NCBI GenBank assembly: GCA_030123525.1
Contig: CP126125.1
Coordinates: 1,488,001 to 1,552,000, forward strand
Source of the DNA: ELB16-189 sp018266435
GTDB taxonomy: Bacteria; Bacteroidota; Bacteroidia; Cytophagales; Cyclobacteriaceae
Reading direction: 5' to 3'
DNA: 64,000 nt
Made by a program: the position numbers and the translations under genes. Of this stretch, positions 52,315-61,599 are shown piece after piece (the stretch's first letter is position 1; each line of letters starts with the position of its first letter). Below the pieces are notes generated by a model, which made no database searches, had not been told where the DNA came from, and was given only the letters and a program-made list of their open reading frames with translations.

Positions 52315-54099
52315 TTATAAGAACTTTATTGCTTTGGCTGCTTTTTCACCGGCAACGGCAACTAATTCTTCAAAACTCGCTTCCTTGATTTTCTTCACCG
52401 ACTTAAACTGTGCCAATAACTTATCGGTAGTTTTTTTACCGATGCCGGGAATGGCCTCCAACTCAGTATGAAAAGTATTTTTACTTCGTTTTAACCGGTG
52501 AAAAGTGATTGCGAAACGATGGGCTTCATCACGAATTTGCTGGATCAATAAAAGCCCCGGTGATTTTTTGCTGATAAGTAGCGGCAATGGATCTTCCGGG
52601 TAATAAATCTCCTCTAATTTTTTGGCAATACCCACGATCGGGATTTTTCCATAAAGGCCTAATTCTTTTAAGGCTTCGCACGCACTGCTCAGTTGGCCCT
52701 TTCCACCGTCCACAATGATCAAGCTGGGGAATTCGCCTGACTCCTCCATGATGCGCTTGTACCTGCGCGTAACAATTTCTTTCATCGAAGCAAAATCATC
52801 TGGCCCTACTACGGTTTTGATGTTGAAATGCCGATAGCCTTTTTTGTTGGGCTTGCCATCTACAAAACGCACCATGCTTGCTACGGGAGATGTGCCCTGA
52901 AAATTGGAGTTATCAAAACATTCAATGATTTTAGGAAACTGAACTAACCTCAAGTTCTCTTGAAGAATTGTCAGTACTTCATTTTTTTTCGACTTGCGCG
53001 ATTCTTTTTCAATCTCTTTTTCTTTCTTCAGGTACAGTGCATTTTTTAATGAGAGATCAACTAATTTTTTCTTATCACCGATTTGCGGCACCACATTTTC
53101 AAAATCATCCGACTTTAACAGTAACTCAAGGTTGGTGTAAACTTCCGGGTTGGTACTGCGGTAAGTTTGCCGCAGTTCGGCTACGGTCAGATCTAAAATT
53201 TCCTGATCGCTCTCATCTAATTTTTTTTTCACTTCAATATTTTTCGAAAAAACAATGGCGCCTTCTTTGATTTGCAGGTAATTCAGAAAAGCTTCGGTTT
53301 CTGAGCTGGTAATGGTTACAACATCAATGTTGGTGAGTTTACGGTTTACTACCAGCGACTTGGTTTGGAATTTTTCGAGCAGCTCCAGTTTGTGTTTATA
53401 CAATGCTGCTTTTTCAAACTCCATTTTTTCAGCAGCCTCTTTCATTCGGTGCACAAACGTTTCTTCCACAATACTTAAATCCCCCTTTAACACATTGCGG
53501 GCTTGCACAATATCTTCCAGGTAACTTGACTCATCTTGCAATCCTTCGCATGGGCCTTTGCAATTGCCGATGTGAAATTCTAAACAGACCTTAAATTTTT
53601 TTTGATTGATGTTTTCTTCAGACAAAAGCAAGGTGCACGTTCGGATGGAATACAGTTGCCGTACCAACTCCAGTACATTTTTCATGGCCGCCACACTGCT
53701 GTATGGCCCAAAGTATTCGCCTTGTTTGGCAATGTATTTCCGGGTGTAAATGATGCGCGGAAAGCGTTCTTTCAATATACACAGGTAAGGAAATGTTTTG
53801 TCGTCTTTCAGTAAAATGTTGTATTTCGGTTGGTTTTGTTTGATGAGATTATTTTCCAGGAGAAGGGCATCAAACTCGCTGTTGGCCAATGTAAATTCAA
53901 TCTTTGAAATTTCGGAAACCAGTTTTTCTGTTTTCCGGTTGTACTGCGACTGCTTATTGAAATAACTACTCACCCGTTTTCTTAAACTCTTGGCTTTACC
54001 GACATAAATTAGCGTGTCTGCATCATTGTAGTATCGATATACTCCGGGCGAATCGGGCAGAGAGGCGAGGACGTCTTTTAAACCGGCAGACTCAGACAT
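52315..54099 (-). CDS. uvrC: Excinuclease ABC subunit C
   Basis: The 594-residue protein has the N-terminal GIY-YIG nuclease (SPGVYRYYN, YVGKAKSLRKRV), a cysteine-rich segment (CLEFHIGNCKGPCEG), the UVR domain (HRMKEAAEKMEFEKAALYK), the RNase H-like nuclease (DGGKGQLSSA, CFDNSNFQG) and a C-terminal helix-hairpin-helix (IPGIGKKTTDKLL). It makes both incisions in nucleotide excision repair with UvrA and UvrB. The tail is KIKEASFEELVAVAG and appears complete. A second UvrC tail lies 340 bases downstream. Confidence 0.96.
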   Translation of the reverse strand: MSESAGLKDVLASLPDSPGVYRYYNDADTLIYVGKAKSLRKRVSSYFNKQSQYNRKTEKLVSEISKIEFTLANSEFDALLLENNLIKQNQPKYNILLKDDKTFPYLCILKERFPRIIYTRKYIAKQGEYFGPYSSVAAMKNVLELVRQLYSIRTCTLLLSEENINQKKFKVCLEFHIGNCKGPCEGLQDESSYLEDIVQARNVLKGDLSIVEETFVHRMKEAAEKMEFEKAALYKHKLELLEKFQTKSLVVNRKLTNIDVVTITSSETEAFLNYLQIKEGAIVFSKNIEVKKKLDESDQEILDLTVAELRQTYRSTNPEVYTNLELLLKSDDFENVVPQIGDKKKLVDLSLKNALYLKKEKEIEKESRKSKKNEVLTILQENLRLVQFPKIIECFDNSNFQGTSPVASMVRFVDGKPNKKGYRHFNIKTVVGPDDFASMKEIVTRRYKRIMEESGEFPSLIIVDGGKGQLSSACEALKELGLYGKIPIVGIAKKLEEIYYPEDPLPLLISKKSPGLLLIQQIRDEAHRFAITFHRLKRSKNTFHTELEAIPGIGKKTTDKLLAQFKSVKKIKEASFEELVAVAGEKAAKAIKFL

Positions 54100-54204
54100 G
54101 CCTGCAAGATCGGTATAAATCTAAAATGAAACAGACCAAATAAAAAACAATTCTGTGTGGGCAAGTCATGTTTTTGCGATATTTTTAAGCGATTGTTTTT
54201 AGCC

Positions 54205-55251
54205 ATGAATAAATTCATTTTTCTGTGTGGTTTTATTTTATTGGGGCAATTATGCCATAGCCAACCTAACGGCATTTCTGCAAACACAAACATTACTTTT
54301 TATTATAACTCCAAGTGGGAGTTGTGCACGCCAGAAAAATCAATGCACAAACGGATTGCCGGGTTTGATTTGTACAACATGATGTTTGACGGAGTCTATA
54401 AAGATTACGACAAGAGTGATCACCTGGTTGGTGATGGGTATTACAATGATGGTAAACTTGCAGGCATTCAAAGCAAGTATTATGAAGACGGCTCGACCCA
54501 GTCATCTATTGAGTATGCAGGTAACGATTTTACGATTTGGCAACTGGCCAAAGAAAATAAAGAACTGAGCGTGGTTCGAGGCACGGGCGTTTTTACCATC
54601 GACTATTACTATTTTTTTGATTGGAAACTTAAGCGCGGCACCATGACCGGTGAATTTAAAAATGGTGTACGTGCCGGAACCTGGATTTATGTGGATGCCA
54701 ACAAACACATATCCGACAAGGAAACGTATGACAACGGCAAACTGTTATCACGCTATTATTTTCAAGGAGAGGACTCGATTGCTGTTCCACGCAAAAAAGA
54801 AATCATTCTTTCTATCGGAATGTTCATGGCTGAGCTATTAAGTTTCGATAAAGAATCATTTGCTAACCTGAATCAATACATCGAAACGCAAATCCACTAT
54901 CCGCCCAATTTTCAAAGGCAGTTTACCTACCCGGGAGGCCTGAGAAAATTATTGCTGCTGCTGGCACAACAAGCTGAGGTGGCCGACAAAAATTTAGTCT
55001 TGGTCAGGTTAAAAATAGATGAGCATGGATCCATTTTAAAAAGCTCAATCATGCGATCGGTAGATGATGAAACTGATTTGCGTGTGTTAAAAGCAATCGA
55101 AATCTATACCCCTTACTTTCTTCCACCCATGAAAGCGGGCAAAGCCTATGCCTCTGTAATTTATCTACCGGTAGCCGGAGGTGATGAGTGGATTGAGATG
55201 ATTAACCACATGCCTCCGTCTTGGTTTTTAGACGTAAATAATTTTTACTGA
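54205..55251 (+). CDS. Exported MORN-repeat (YwqK-like) protein with TonB-C-like end
   Basis: The start MNKFIFLCGFILLGQLCHSQ (54205) gives a signal peptide; the longer frame begins at 54157. The 348-residue protein has MORN-type units (GDGYYNDGKLAGIQSKYYED, GEFKNGVRAGTWIYVD, ETYDNGKLLSRYYF) as in YwqK proteins. The last 90 residues resemble a TonB C-terminal domain (LVLVRLKIDEHGSILKSSIM, IEIYTPYFLPPMKAG). Without an N-terminal TonB membrane anchor it is unlikely to be a true TonB. Its role is unknown. Confidence 0.82.
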   Translation: MNKFIFLCGFILLGQLCHSQPNGISANTNITFYYNSKWELCTPEKSMHKRIAGFDLYNMMFDGVYKDYDKSDHLVGDGYYNDGKLAGIQSKYYEDGSTQSSIEYAGNDFTIWQLAKENKELSVVRGTGVFTIDYYYFFDWKLKRGTMTGEFKNGVRAGTWIYVDANKHISDKETYDNGKLLSRYYFQGEDSIAVPRKKEIILSIGMFMAELLSFDKESFANLNQYIETQIHYPPNFQRQFTYPGGLRKLLLLLAQQAEVADKNLVLVRLKIDEHGSILKSSIMRSVDDETDLRVLKAIEIYTPYFLPPMKAGKAYASVIYLPVAGGDEWIEMINHMPPSWFLDVNNFY

Positions 55252-55275
55252 AGACAATAACCGCTTCAAGTGGTA

Positions 55276-55788
55276 TTAAAGTAAAATAGCCATACTGATT
55301 AGTTGCCCGGCTACTCTTAAATTGTTGCTGTTGATGGCCGCCTGGTTAATTTCAAATTTCAATTTATCATCAATCACTTTAAAATTAATGCAACTTCCTT
55401 TTTTGCCCAGATTAGAGCTATCAGTAATTGTAAGAATGGGTTTACCGGTAACTATGTTTTTTACATTTTCAAAATCGTTGCTTCTGCCTTTGCCGATGTA
55501 AACTACCGAACTGGTAACAGACTCAGAGACATCGGTTAGTTTTTTGATAACAAATTTTTTAGACCCTTTGGGTTTACCTTCATAATAATTTTTCAAAGTA
55601 TTGAAAACATTATCCTCTCCGAGTACACCCACCACAAACTCGGGGCTGCCGTCATCGGGCCACTGAATGTATTTTAAAAAATTATAAATCATGGCGGCAT
55701 GTATCTCATAAATGGGTTTTTCACCCTGTGCCGACAATTTTACTGTGAAGAAAAATCCGATTATGATTAAAGCAGCTATCTTTTTCAT
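55276..55788 (-). CDS. YfiR family protein (DUF4154)
   Basis: The 170-residue protein has a signal peptide (ALIIIGFFFTVKLSAQ) and the YfiR pattern: YEIHAAMIYNFLKYIQWP, FVVGVLGEDNVF, SSVVYIGKG, ITDSSNLGKKGSCINF and FEINQAAINSNNLRVAGQLI. In Pseudomonas YfiR is a periplasmic inhibitor of the diguanylate cyclase YfiN. No YfiN or sensor kinase is adjacent here. It is convergent with the MORN gene and downstream of PBP1A. Confidence 0.9.
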   Translation of the reverse strand: MKKIAALIIIGFFFTVKLSAQGEKPIYEIHAAMIYNFLKYIQWPDDGSPEFVVGVLGEDNVFNTLKNYYEGKPKGSKKFVIKKLTDVSESVTSSVVYIGKGRSNDFENVKNIVTGKPILTITDSSNLGKKGSCINFKVIDDKLKFEINQAAINSNNLRVAGQLISMAILL

Positions 55789-55890
55789 TATTACTAATTA
55801 GTTGTTCAAAATAAGCCAATTTTTTTTACGTACGCATGCCTTCATTTTTTTTTAGCGCTATTATTTTTTTAGATGATTTTTTAGTGATTT

Positions 55891-58230
55891 TTAATTTCTG
55901 AAATCTTCCGGCTCTTGCTCCTTGTTTTTGAGCGAGTCAGATTTGGCTTTGAATGAATCTAACGAAAGATCCACACCAGATGTGGGCCGTTTGAAAGCCC
56001 CCTTAACTATTCCGCTGGAAGGGTCTTCGTAAGCTTTCTTCATGTACTTGGCCCAGATTGGGCGGGCTGTTTTTCCGCCTTGCCCAAAACTCCACGATGG
56101 AAAATGAATGGCGCGCTCATCGCCCCCTACCCAAATGCCGGTTACCAGATCGTGAGTTACCCCAATGTACCAACCGTCAGAGGCATCGTTGGTAGTTCCG
56201 GTTTTGCCTCCAATTTCATTGTCTTTGCGCAAGTCCAGATCAAGGCCTTGCGAAGTGCCCCCTTCTTCTTCCACCCCTCCGCGCAGCATGAAAATCATTT
56301 TATAAGCCGTTTGTTCACTGATCGCTTCTTTGGTTTTAGGTACAAAGTTTTCAATCACATTTCCATTTTTATCTTCGATGCGTGTGATGAAAAAGGGTTT
56401 GGTGTTGATGCCTCCGTTTACAAATGTGCAATAGGCTCCAACCATTTCAAATAGCGAAACATCGCTGGTGCCCAGGCACAACGATGGCACAGCATCCAGT
56501 TTGCTTTCTATGCCTACCCGATGAGCAAACTCCACCACGTTTTCTTCACCGAGTGATTGCATCATCTGTGCGGTAATGGAGTTGATTGACCGTGCCATGG
56601 CTTGCCGAATGGTCATTTTCTCGCCTGTTCCTTTGGGTGGCCCCGAAGCATTGGCCGGATACCACGGAGGTTGTCCTTTGATCTTGAACTGAGGAGTAAT
56701 ATCGCGAAGGGTATAAAAAGGAGAGTAGCCGGTTTCCATGGCAAGCCCGTAAATGAAAGGCTTAAACGTAGAGCCCGGCTGCCGCTTGCCCTGGCGCACA
56801 TGGTCGAACTTAAAGTATTTGTGATCTACACCGCCCACCCAGGCTTTGATGTGCCCGCTGACCGGGTCCATAGACATCATGCCGGTTTGTAAAAAACGTT
56901 CGTAATAATTTAATGAATCAATGCTGCTGAACAGTGTGTCGCGCTCGCCTTTGTATGAGAATACAGTCATCGGTTTTTTCAACCGCAACATGATTTTAAG
57001 CGAGTCTGATTTTTCTCCATACTTCTCGGCCAGCATTTTATATGCATCGGTTTTTCTAATCCGCTTGGCCAAAAAATCTTTGATCTCCTTACCGTCTTCA
57101 TCTACCCACGGGTTTCTACCTCTTGATTTCCATTCTGAATAAAAATCTTTTTGCAGAGATTTCATTTGATCGTACACAGCTTCTTCAGCATATTTTTGCA
57201 GCCGGCTGTCGATGGTGGTGTAAATTTTCAGGCCATCGTTGTATAAATCCAGCCCTTTTTCATTGCAATAATTTAATAGGTAATTTCCCAGCACGGTGCG
57301 GAAGTAAGTAGCCAGCCCCTGGTTTTGGTTTTGCACACTGTAGTGCAGGTCAATCGGTAATGCCTTAATTGAGTCAAATTGTTTTTGTGTTTTGATTTGG
57401 TAGCCATGCCGAAAAACTTTTTTCAATACTTCATTTCGTTTCTTCAACGCATTGTTGGGGTTTCGCTTGGGGTTATAAAAAGAAGGCGCCTGAAGCATGC
57501 CTACCAAAATGGCCGACTCTTGCAGGTTGAGGCTGTCGGGTTTTTTGTTGAAATAGGTTTCAGCAGCTACTTTAATTCCGAAGGCATTGCTGCTAAAGTC
57601 GCACGTGTTGAGGTACAGGGCAATGATTTCTTCCTTGGTAAAATTTTCTTCAAGGTTAACGGAGATGATCCACTCTTTTGTTTTTTGAATGAGCCGCCTC
57701 GGGTATTTGCCAAGCCTGGCCAATGGACCGTCCAGTTTTTTGTCAGCATTTTGAGTGAATAAATTTTTGGCGCACTGCTGGGTGAGCGTGCTACCCCCAC
57801 CGGCTGAGCTGAACGTGATGATGCCCTTGATCACCCGAAAGTAGGCGGGCAAGTCTAATCCCGAGTGCTGATAGAACCGATGATCTTCTGAGATCAGCAG
57901 CGTATTGACCAGCTCAGGCGAAAGCTGGGCGAATCGCACCTGGCTGCGGTTGTACCGAAAGTACCTGCCCAGCGAAACACCATCGGCCGAGATAATTTCA
58001 GATGACAAATCATTTTCGGGGTTTTCAATTTCTCGTAAACTGGGCATGCCACCATACAGGCCAAACAAATCGATGCTTACGGTAAACACATACAATGGCA
58101 GGCCGAGAAATAATGCCAGAAAGAAAATCCATAAATACTTAGCAACCTTGGGAATCCACGGCAGGCGTACATTCAATAATGATTGAATTCTATTTTTGAT
58201 AGTTTTTGTCGAAGAACGTGAGGTACTCAT
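55891..58230 (-). CDS. Penicillin-binding protein 1A (bifunctional transglycosylase/transpeptidase)
   Basis: The 779-residue protein has one membrane helix (31-50), a GT51 domain with catalytic Glu115 (SEDHRFYQHSGLD), GGSTLTQQCAKNLF and KTKEWIISVNLEENFTKEEI, and a transpeptidase domain with the nucleophile Ser487 (GSTFK), S-I-N (548-550) and KTGTTND. It polymerises and cross-links peptidoglycan. The first 41 bases overlap the end of porW/sprE in another frame, so the start is likely coupled to it. No other Met precedes the membrane helix. Confidence 0.94.
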   Translation of the reverse strand: MSTSRSSTKTIKNRIQSLLNVRLPWIPKVAKYLWIFFLALFLGLPLYVFTVSIDLFGLYGGMPSLREIENPENDLSSEIISADGVSLGRYFRYNRSQVRFAQLSPELVNTLLISEDHRFYQHSGLDLPAYFRVIKGIITFSSAGGGSTLTQQCAKNLFTQNADKKLDGPLARLGKYPRRLIQKTKEWIISVNLEENFTKEEIIALYLNTCDFSSNAFGIKVAAETYFNKKPDSLNLQESAILVGMLQAPSFYNPKRNPNNALKKRNEVLKKVFRHGYQIKTQKQFDSIKALPIDLHYSVQNQNQGLATYFRTVLGNYLLNYCNEKGLDLYNDGLKIYTTIDSRLQKYAEEAVYDQMKSLQKDFYSEWKSRGRNPWVDEDGKEIKDFLAKRIRKTDAYKMLAEKYGEKSDSLKIMLRLKKPMTVFSYKGERDTLFSSIDSLNYYERFLQTGMMSMDPVSGHIKAWVGGVDHKYFKFDHVRQGKRQPGSTFKPFIYGLAMETGYSPFYTLRDITPQFKIKGQPPWYPANASGPPKGTGEKMTIRQAMARSINSITAQMMQSLGEENVVEFAHRVGIESKLDAVPSLCLGTSDVSLFEMVGAYCTFVNGGINTKPFFITRIEDKNGNVIENFVPKTKEAISEQTAYKMIFMLRGGVEEEGGTSQGLDLDLRKDNEIGGKTGTTNDASDGWYIGVTHDLVTGIWVGGDERAIHFPSWSFGQGGKTARPIWAKYMKKAYEDPSSGIVKGAFKRPTSGVDLSLDSFKAKSDSLKNKEQEPEDFRN

Positions 58231-60772
58231 CCAAGGCTTTGTTTCGATATAAAATCTGGAAGTTGTCTTTACTGATTACAAAAGTATAGAATTTGTAATT
58301 GGAAAACGGCTTGGCTTTAGACAACTGATCGATGAATTTGTAATAATAACGGAGGGCTGTTTCTTTGTCAGGAATTTCCGAGCACAAGGTCAGGGTCTTT
58401 TCATCCAGACCTACGTTGCTGGTGGTGAGTTTGAGTTTGATAAATTCTTTGTTGTTGAATTTTTCTAGTGCATCTACTACCGGGTTGGTAATGTGCTCGG
58501 ATGAATTGTAAACGGCCACAAACAAGTGTGGTGCCTTGCTGTCGGCAATGAAGTTAATGCCCTTGGCTTTTTCCATTTTCAAAATGAAATCTTTGGAAGA
58601 GGTCACCAACTGTTCGGCATATTTTTTCAACGGGTCTTTGGGGTATTTTTTGATGAATTCGCTCAGCTCATATTGGTAACGGCTTACGTCTTCGGTTCGT
58701 GCCATGATCAGCACGCGCAGAAGTTCCAGTTGAGAAGTGAATGAACTTTCTCCGGCTGCCAGGGCCTGGGTTACCTGCTCCATGGCCGGCTTTAAATTGT
58801 TTGACTGGTATAACCGGTAAGCTTCTTTGTACATCAGCTTTTGTTTTTCGGCCAAGGCGGTAGTTTCTTTGATATAATCAGGGTTAATTAAAATCCGCGC
58901 GAAAGTGGATGTTGGAAATTCTTTTTGCAGGCGGGAGGCATACCGATCAGCCAGGCCATCGTTCTTTTCTTTATGAATCAGGTAAAGTTTGTATAACACT
59001 TCGGCCATTCGCTCGGAGGCAGGAAAGCGTTCGATCAGTTTTTCGTAAGATATGGAGGCATTGTCTTTTTCATTCAGGTTGAAGTAATACAAATCGCCCA
59101 GGTGAAAGTAGGCATCTTCAATTTTCGATAGTGCTTCGTTTCTTTGTGTTTCTGTTTTAGGAAGCTGAGCTATTAGTGTTTTGACCGGATCAGCTTTTAT
59201 TTCTGGTTTATTTTCTGACTTGCCTTGGTTAGCCGCAGTATTGCCTTGCGCTTGCTGGGTGGCAGCTACGGTTGTAGGGTCAGCCGTGGTTGACGAGCGG
59301 CTGGACCTTCGCCAGTTGTCTTCCAAAGAAATTGATCCCCATTTGCGTTGAAATTCATCTTGCCCGGTGGCCATCAGGTCAGAGCTGCCAAAATACCAAT
59401 CGCTGGAGTTTGAGTCGCTTCCGGTAGAAGAAGTATTGCCAAATGAAGTTGAGGCCACAGCGGTGTCGCTGTTATCTTCTTGTCGTTTTTTCTTTTTCTT
59501 TTTAGTGACTTCTATTTTTTTGTTTTTGTTCCAAATGGAGTCTAGTCGGTGCCTGATTTTTCCTGTATCGAGTGAGGCATAGTAGAGGAGGCTGTCATTC
59601 ACAGCAATGGTCTCGGTATATTTTACAAACTCACCTAAGATAGACTGCCGTTTCTTAATGGCCTCGAGGTTTTCAAAATCAGGTGGTAACGAAGCCACGG
59701 CACTGTCATAGTAGAGTTTGGCCGGCTTGTATTTTTTAAGCGAATCAAAATTGATCTGACCAATGCGCAGGTAAGCCATGCCTTTGATACGCTTGCCTTT
59801 GCCTGCGTGTGCTGATAGTTTATATTCTTGAATGGCCTCCTTCAAATTATTTTGTTTCTTTTCAAACTCGCCCAATTCAAAATATATTTTGTCTTTGAAG
59901 TCGGCATTTTTTGTGTCTTTCAACATTTTAGCAAACTGTTTCCGTATCTGGTTAATATCACGTTGGCTGTTGAGTTGGGCTACCTGCGCCATATTCAGGC
60001 GGGCATAAAAGTCAATTTCATAATCAGGGTTGGTGGCTAAACACTTTCTATAAAAGTTGTATGCTTCTGAATTGAATCCCAGTTTTTGGTATACTTGCCC
60101 GAGGATAAAATAGATTCGCCCCTTGCGGTCTTGGCGCGTTAGCAGCGAATCTGCTTTAGAAAGATTTTGTACCATGTTGTTGTAATCTTCGCGAACCTGA
60201 TAGTAGTTCGCTTTTTCGAGGTACATTTTTTTTTGATTTGAGCGATTCAGTTTTTCTTTGTCCAGAAACCGAAAGGCTTCTTCGGCCCGATCGAAGTCTT
60301 TCATGGCAGTGAAGGTGCGGGCCAAATTGAGCAGGGCCGTGTGGCGCAAGTGAACGTCTGTACTTTTGGTGTTTACATATTTAAAGGTGAGGATGGCATT
60401 TTGCCAGTCGCAGGCATAAAGGCGGGCGAGCCCCACCATGAGGTAATCGTCATCTACCCAGCGGCTGTTGGGGTGGCGCTGGATGGAGATGCTCGCCATC
60501 TTGATGATTTCGTCTGTATTCTTTTTGTAGGTTTTAGCCAGTACGGTGTCCCATTGGGGGTACAGCAATAAAATTTTATTATGGTCATCGTCAAGGCTTT
60601 TAAGAATGAGTTTTTCCACTTCACGAGCACCTTCTTTGGCATAAAAGTATCCGTTGAAGCGGGCCGTCATGTTATGAAAGAAACTGGCGGTGACGGTATT
60701 TTGCTCTACCGAGCAGCCCGCCAGCAGCAAAAAAAGAAAGGAACCAAAAAGGAAACGATACTTCACGCTCAA
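58190..60772 (-). CDS. sprE: Type IX secretion lipoprotein PorW/SprE, TPR-rich
   Basis: The 860-residue protein has a lipobox (FLLLAGCSVE, Cys20) and N-x-x-T-A-R-F-N-G-Y-F-like FHNMTARFNGYFYAKEG, which is the SprE/PorW start. About 10 TPR units follow (for example IYFILGQVYQKLGFNSEAY), and a low-complexity Ser/Thr-rich linker at about 440-530 separates the N- and C-terminal repeats. SprE/PorW links PorN-PorK rings to the translocon and is needed for secretion and gliding. It overlaps PBP1A by 41 bases, suggesting co-expression. Confidence 0.85.
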   Translation of the reverse strand: MSVKYRFLFGSFLFLLLAGCSVEQNTVTASFFHNMTARFNGYFYAKEGAREVEKLILKSLDDDHNKILLLYPQWDTVLAKTYKKNTDEIIKMASISIQRHPNSRWVDDDYLMVGLARLYACDWQNAILTFKYVNTKSTDVHLRHTALLNLARTFTAMKDFDRAEEAFRFLDKEKLNRSNQKKMYLEKANYYQVREDYNNMVQNLSKADSLLTRQDRKGRIYFILGQVYQKLGFNSEAYNFYRKCLATNPDYEIDFYARLNMAQVAQLNSQRDINQIRKQFAKMLKDTKNADFKDKIYFELGEFEKKQNNLKEAIQEYKLSAHAGKGKRIKGMAYLRIGQINFDSLKKYKPAKLYYDSAVASLPPDFENLEAIKKRQSILGEFVKYTETIAVNDSLLYYASLDTGKIRHRLDSIWNKNKKIEVTKKKKKKRQEDNSDTAVASTSFGNTSSTGSDSNSSDWYFGSSDLMATGQDEFQRKWGSISLEDNWRRSSRSSTTADPTTVAATQQAQGNTAANQGKSENKPEIKADPVKTLIAQLPKTETQRNEALSKIEDAYFHLGDLYYFNLNEKDNASISYEKLIERFPASERMAEVLYKLYLIHKEKNDGLADRYASRLQKEFPTSTFARILINPDYIKETTALAEKQKLMYKEAYRLYQSNNLKPAMEQVTQALAAGESSFTSQLELLRVLIMARTEDVSRYQYELSEFIKKYPKDPLKKYAEQLVTSSKDFILKMEKAKGINFIADSKAPHLFVAVYNSSEHITNPVVDALEKFNNKEFIKLKLTTSNVGLDEKTLTLCSEIPDKETALRYYYKFIDQLSKAKPFSNYKFYTFVISKDNFQILYRNKALDEYLTFFDKNYQK

Positions 60773-60965
60773 ATATCAGGTAATTATTTGGAACGGAAAG
60801 AGTGGCGGAGTATTGTGAAATTTAGTGCCAATTAACACCCGAAGGTCAATTCAACAAGAAAAACTTATTCGTAGAGTAATCTTGTTGTGAAGGGAGTTGT
60901 GCTGATCGCTTATTTTTTTATCAGTTTAAAAGCTGATTTGCCGGTGTAGTTATTCAAAATTCAAA

Positions 60966-61079
60966 ATGAAAATTCCTCGGGAGAATGAATGGGTATTTAT
61001 TTTTATGGTAGTAGCTTCTTTTATGTTGAGTTCATTATTAAAGGGATTAGGATTAATAACAAAGTCACTTTGGAGGTAA
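60966..61079 (+). CDS. Possible 37-residue membrane microprotein
   Basis: ATG to TAA encodes MKIPRENEWVFIFMVVASF and then LSSLLKGLGLITKSLWR with a Met between the two. It has one hydrophobic stretch (about 9-30) between a charged start and a basic end. That pattern fits a small membrane protein, but short frames with such composition arise by chance in AT-rich DNA. No RBS or family can be shown. Low confidence. Confidence 0.2.
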   Translation: MKIPRENEWVFIFMVVASFMLSSLLKGLGLITKSLWR

Positions 61080-61577
61080 TGATGAGAAATGCTTTGCAAG
61101 TGTATGACTTGTTCTATAATAGATTTTTAGAGTAAACTGAAATGGGTTTTTTGTCAACCTTTAAAGCTACTATTTTGCCCATCTTTATTTACCCGGCTAA
61201 AACAAATGGAGGTAATACAGATAAACAAAAACAATAACTACTTTCATGTTTATTGATATTGCTAATAAGCCGCATGCTGGAGAGAAAGCAATAAAATATT
61301 GTTAACAAAAGTAAAAAGCCTGTTCTAGGGCTCTGCACTTCGTTGATATATATTTTTGCCGATACAATGCCTTGAAGTTAAATAATAACAGACAACAACA
61401 ATTTTCTAGGTTCATGGCTATCATTCAAGTTTGCCACCGACACCAAAAAAATCTTATTTATTTTTTAATTCATCTTCATTTTTTCATTGCTTGATTTTTT
61501 ATTGGCAAACCATTTTTTTATGTATTGTTGGCTGGCAATCCATAATTTTTGGGCTTTATGTATCGGGATTTTGAAGT

Positions 61578-61585
61578 TACCTTTG
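61578..61585 (+). promoter_or_regulatory. Putative -7 box for the M23-bactofilin operon
   Basis: TACCTTTG is an exact match to TAnnTTTG and lies 14 bases before the TTG start of the M23 gene, giving a leader of roughly 8 bases. The nearest TTTG upstream (61548-61551) is 26 bases away, longer than the usual 17-23, so the -33 part is unsure. Confidence 0.4.
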
Positions 61586-61599
61586 CCAAATTTTAAATT

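Larger units (their letters stand above)
60773..61599. other. Long AT-rich intergenic region between sprE and the M23 gene
   Basis: These 827 bases separate divergent operons. I see no convincing gene, tRNA or strong structured RNA. It holds a 37-codon frame (60966-61079), a TATTTTTG box (61351-61358) without clear -33, and TACCTTTG (61578-61585) just upstream of the M23 start. A short downstream frame begins at 61079, overlapping the TAA of the first (TAATG). Confidence 0.5.
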
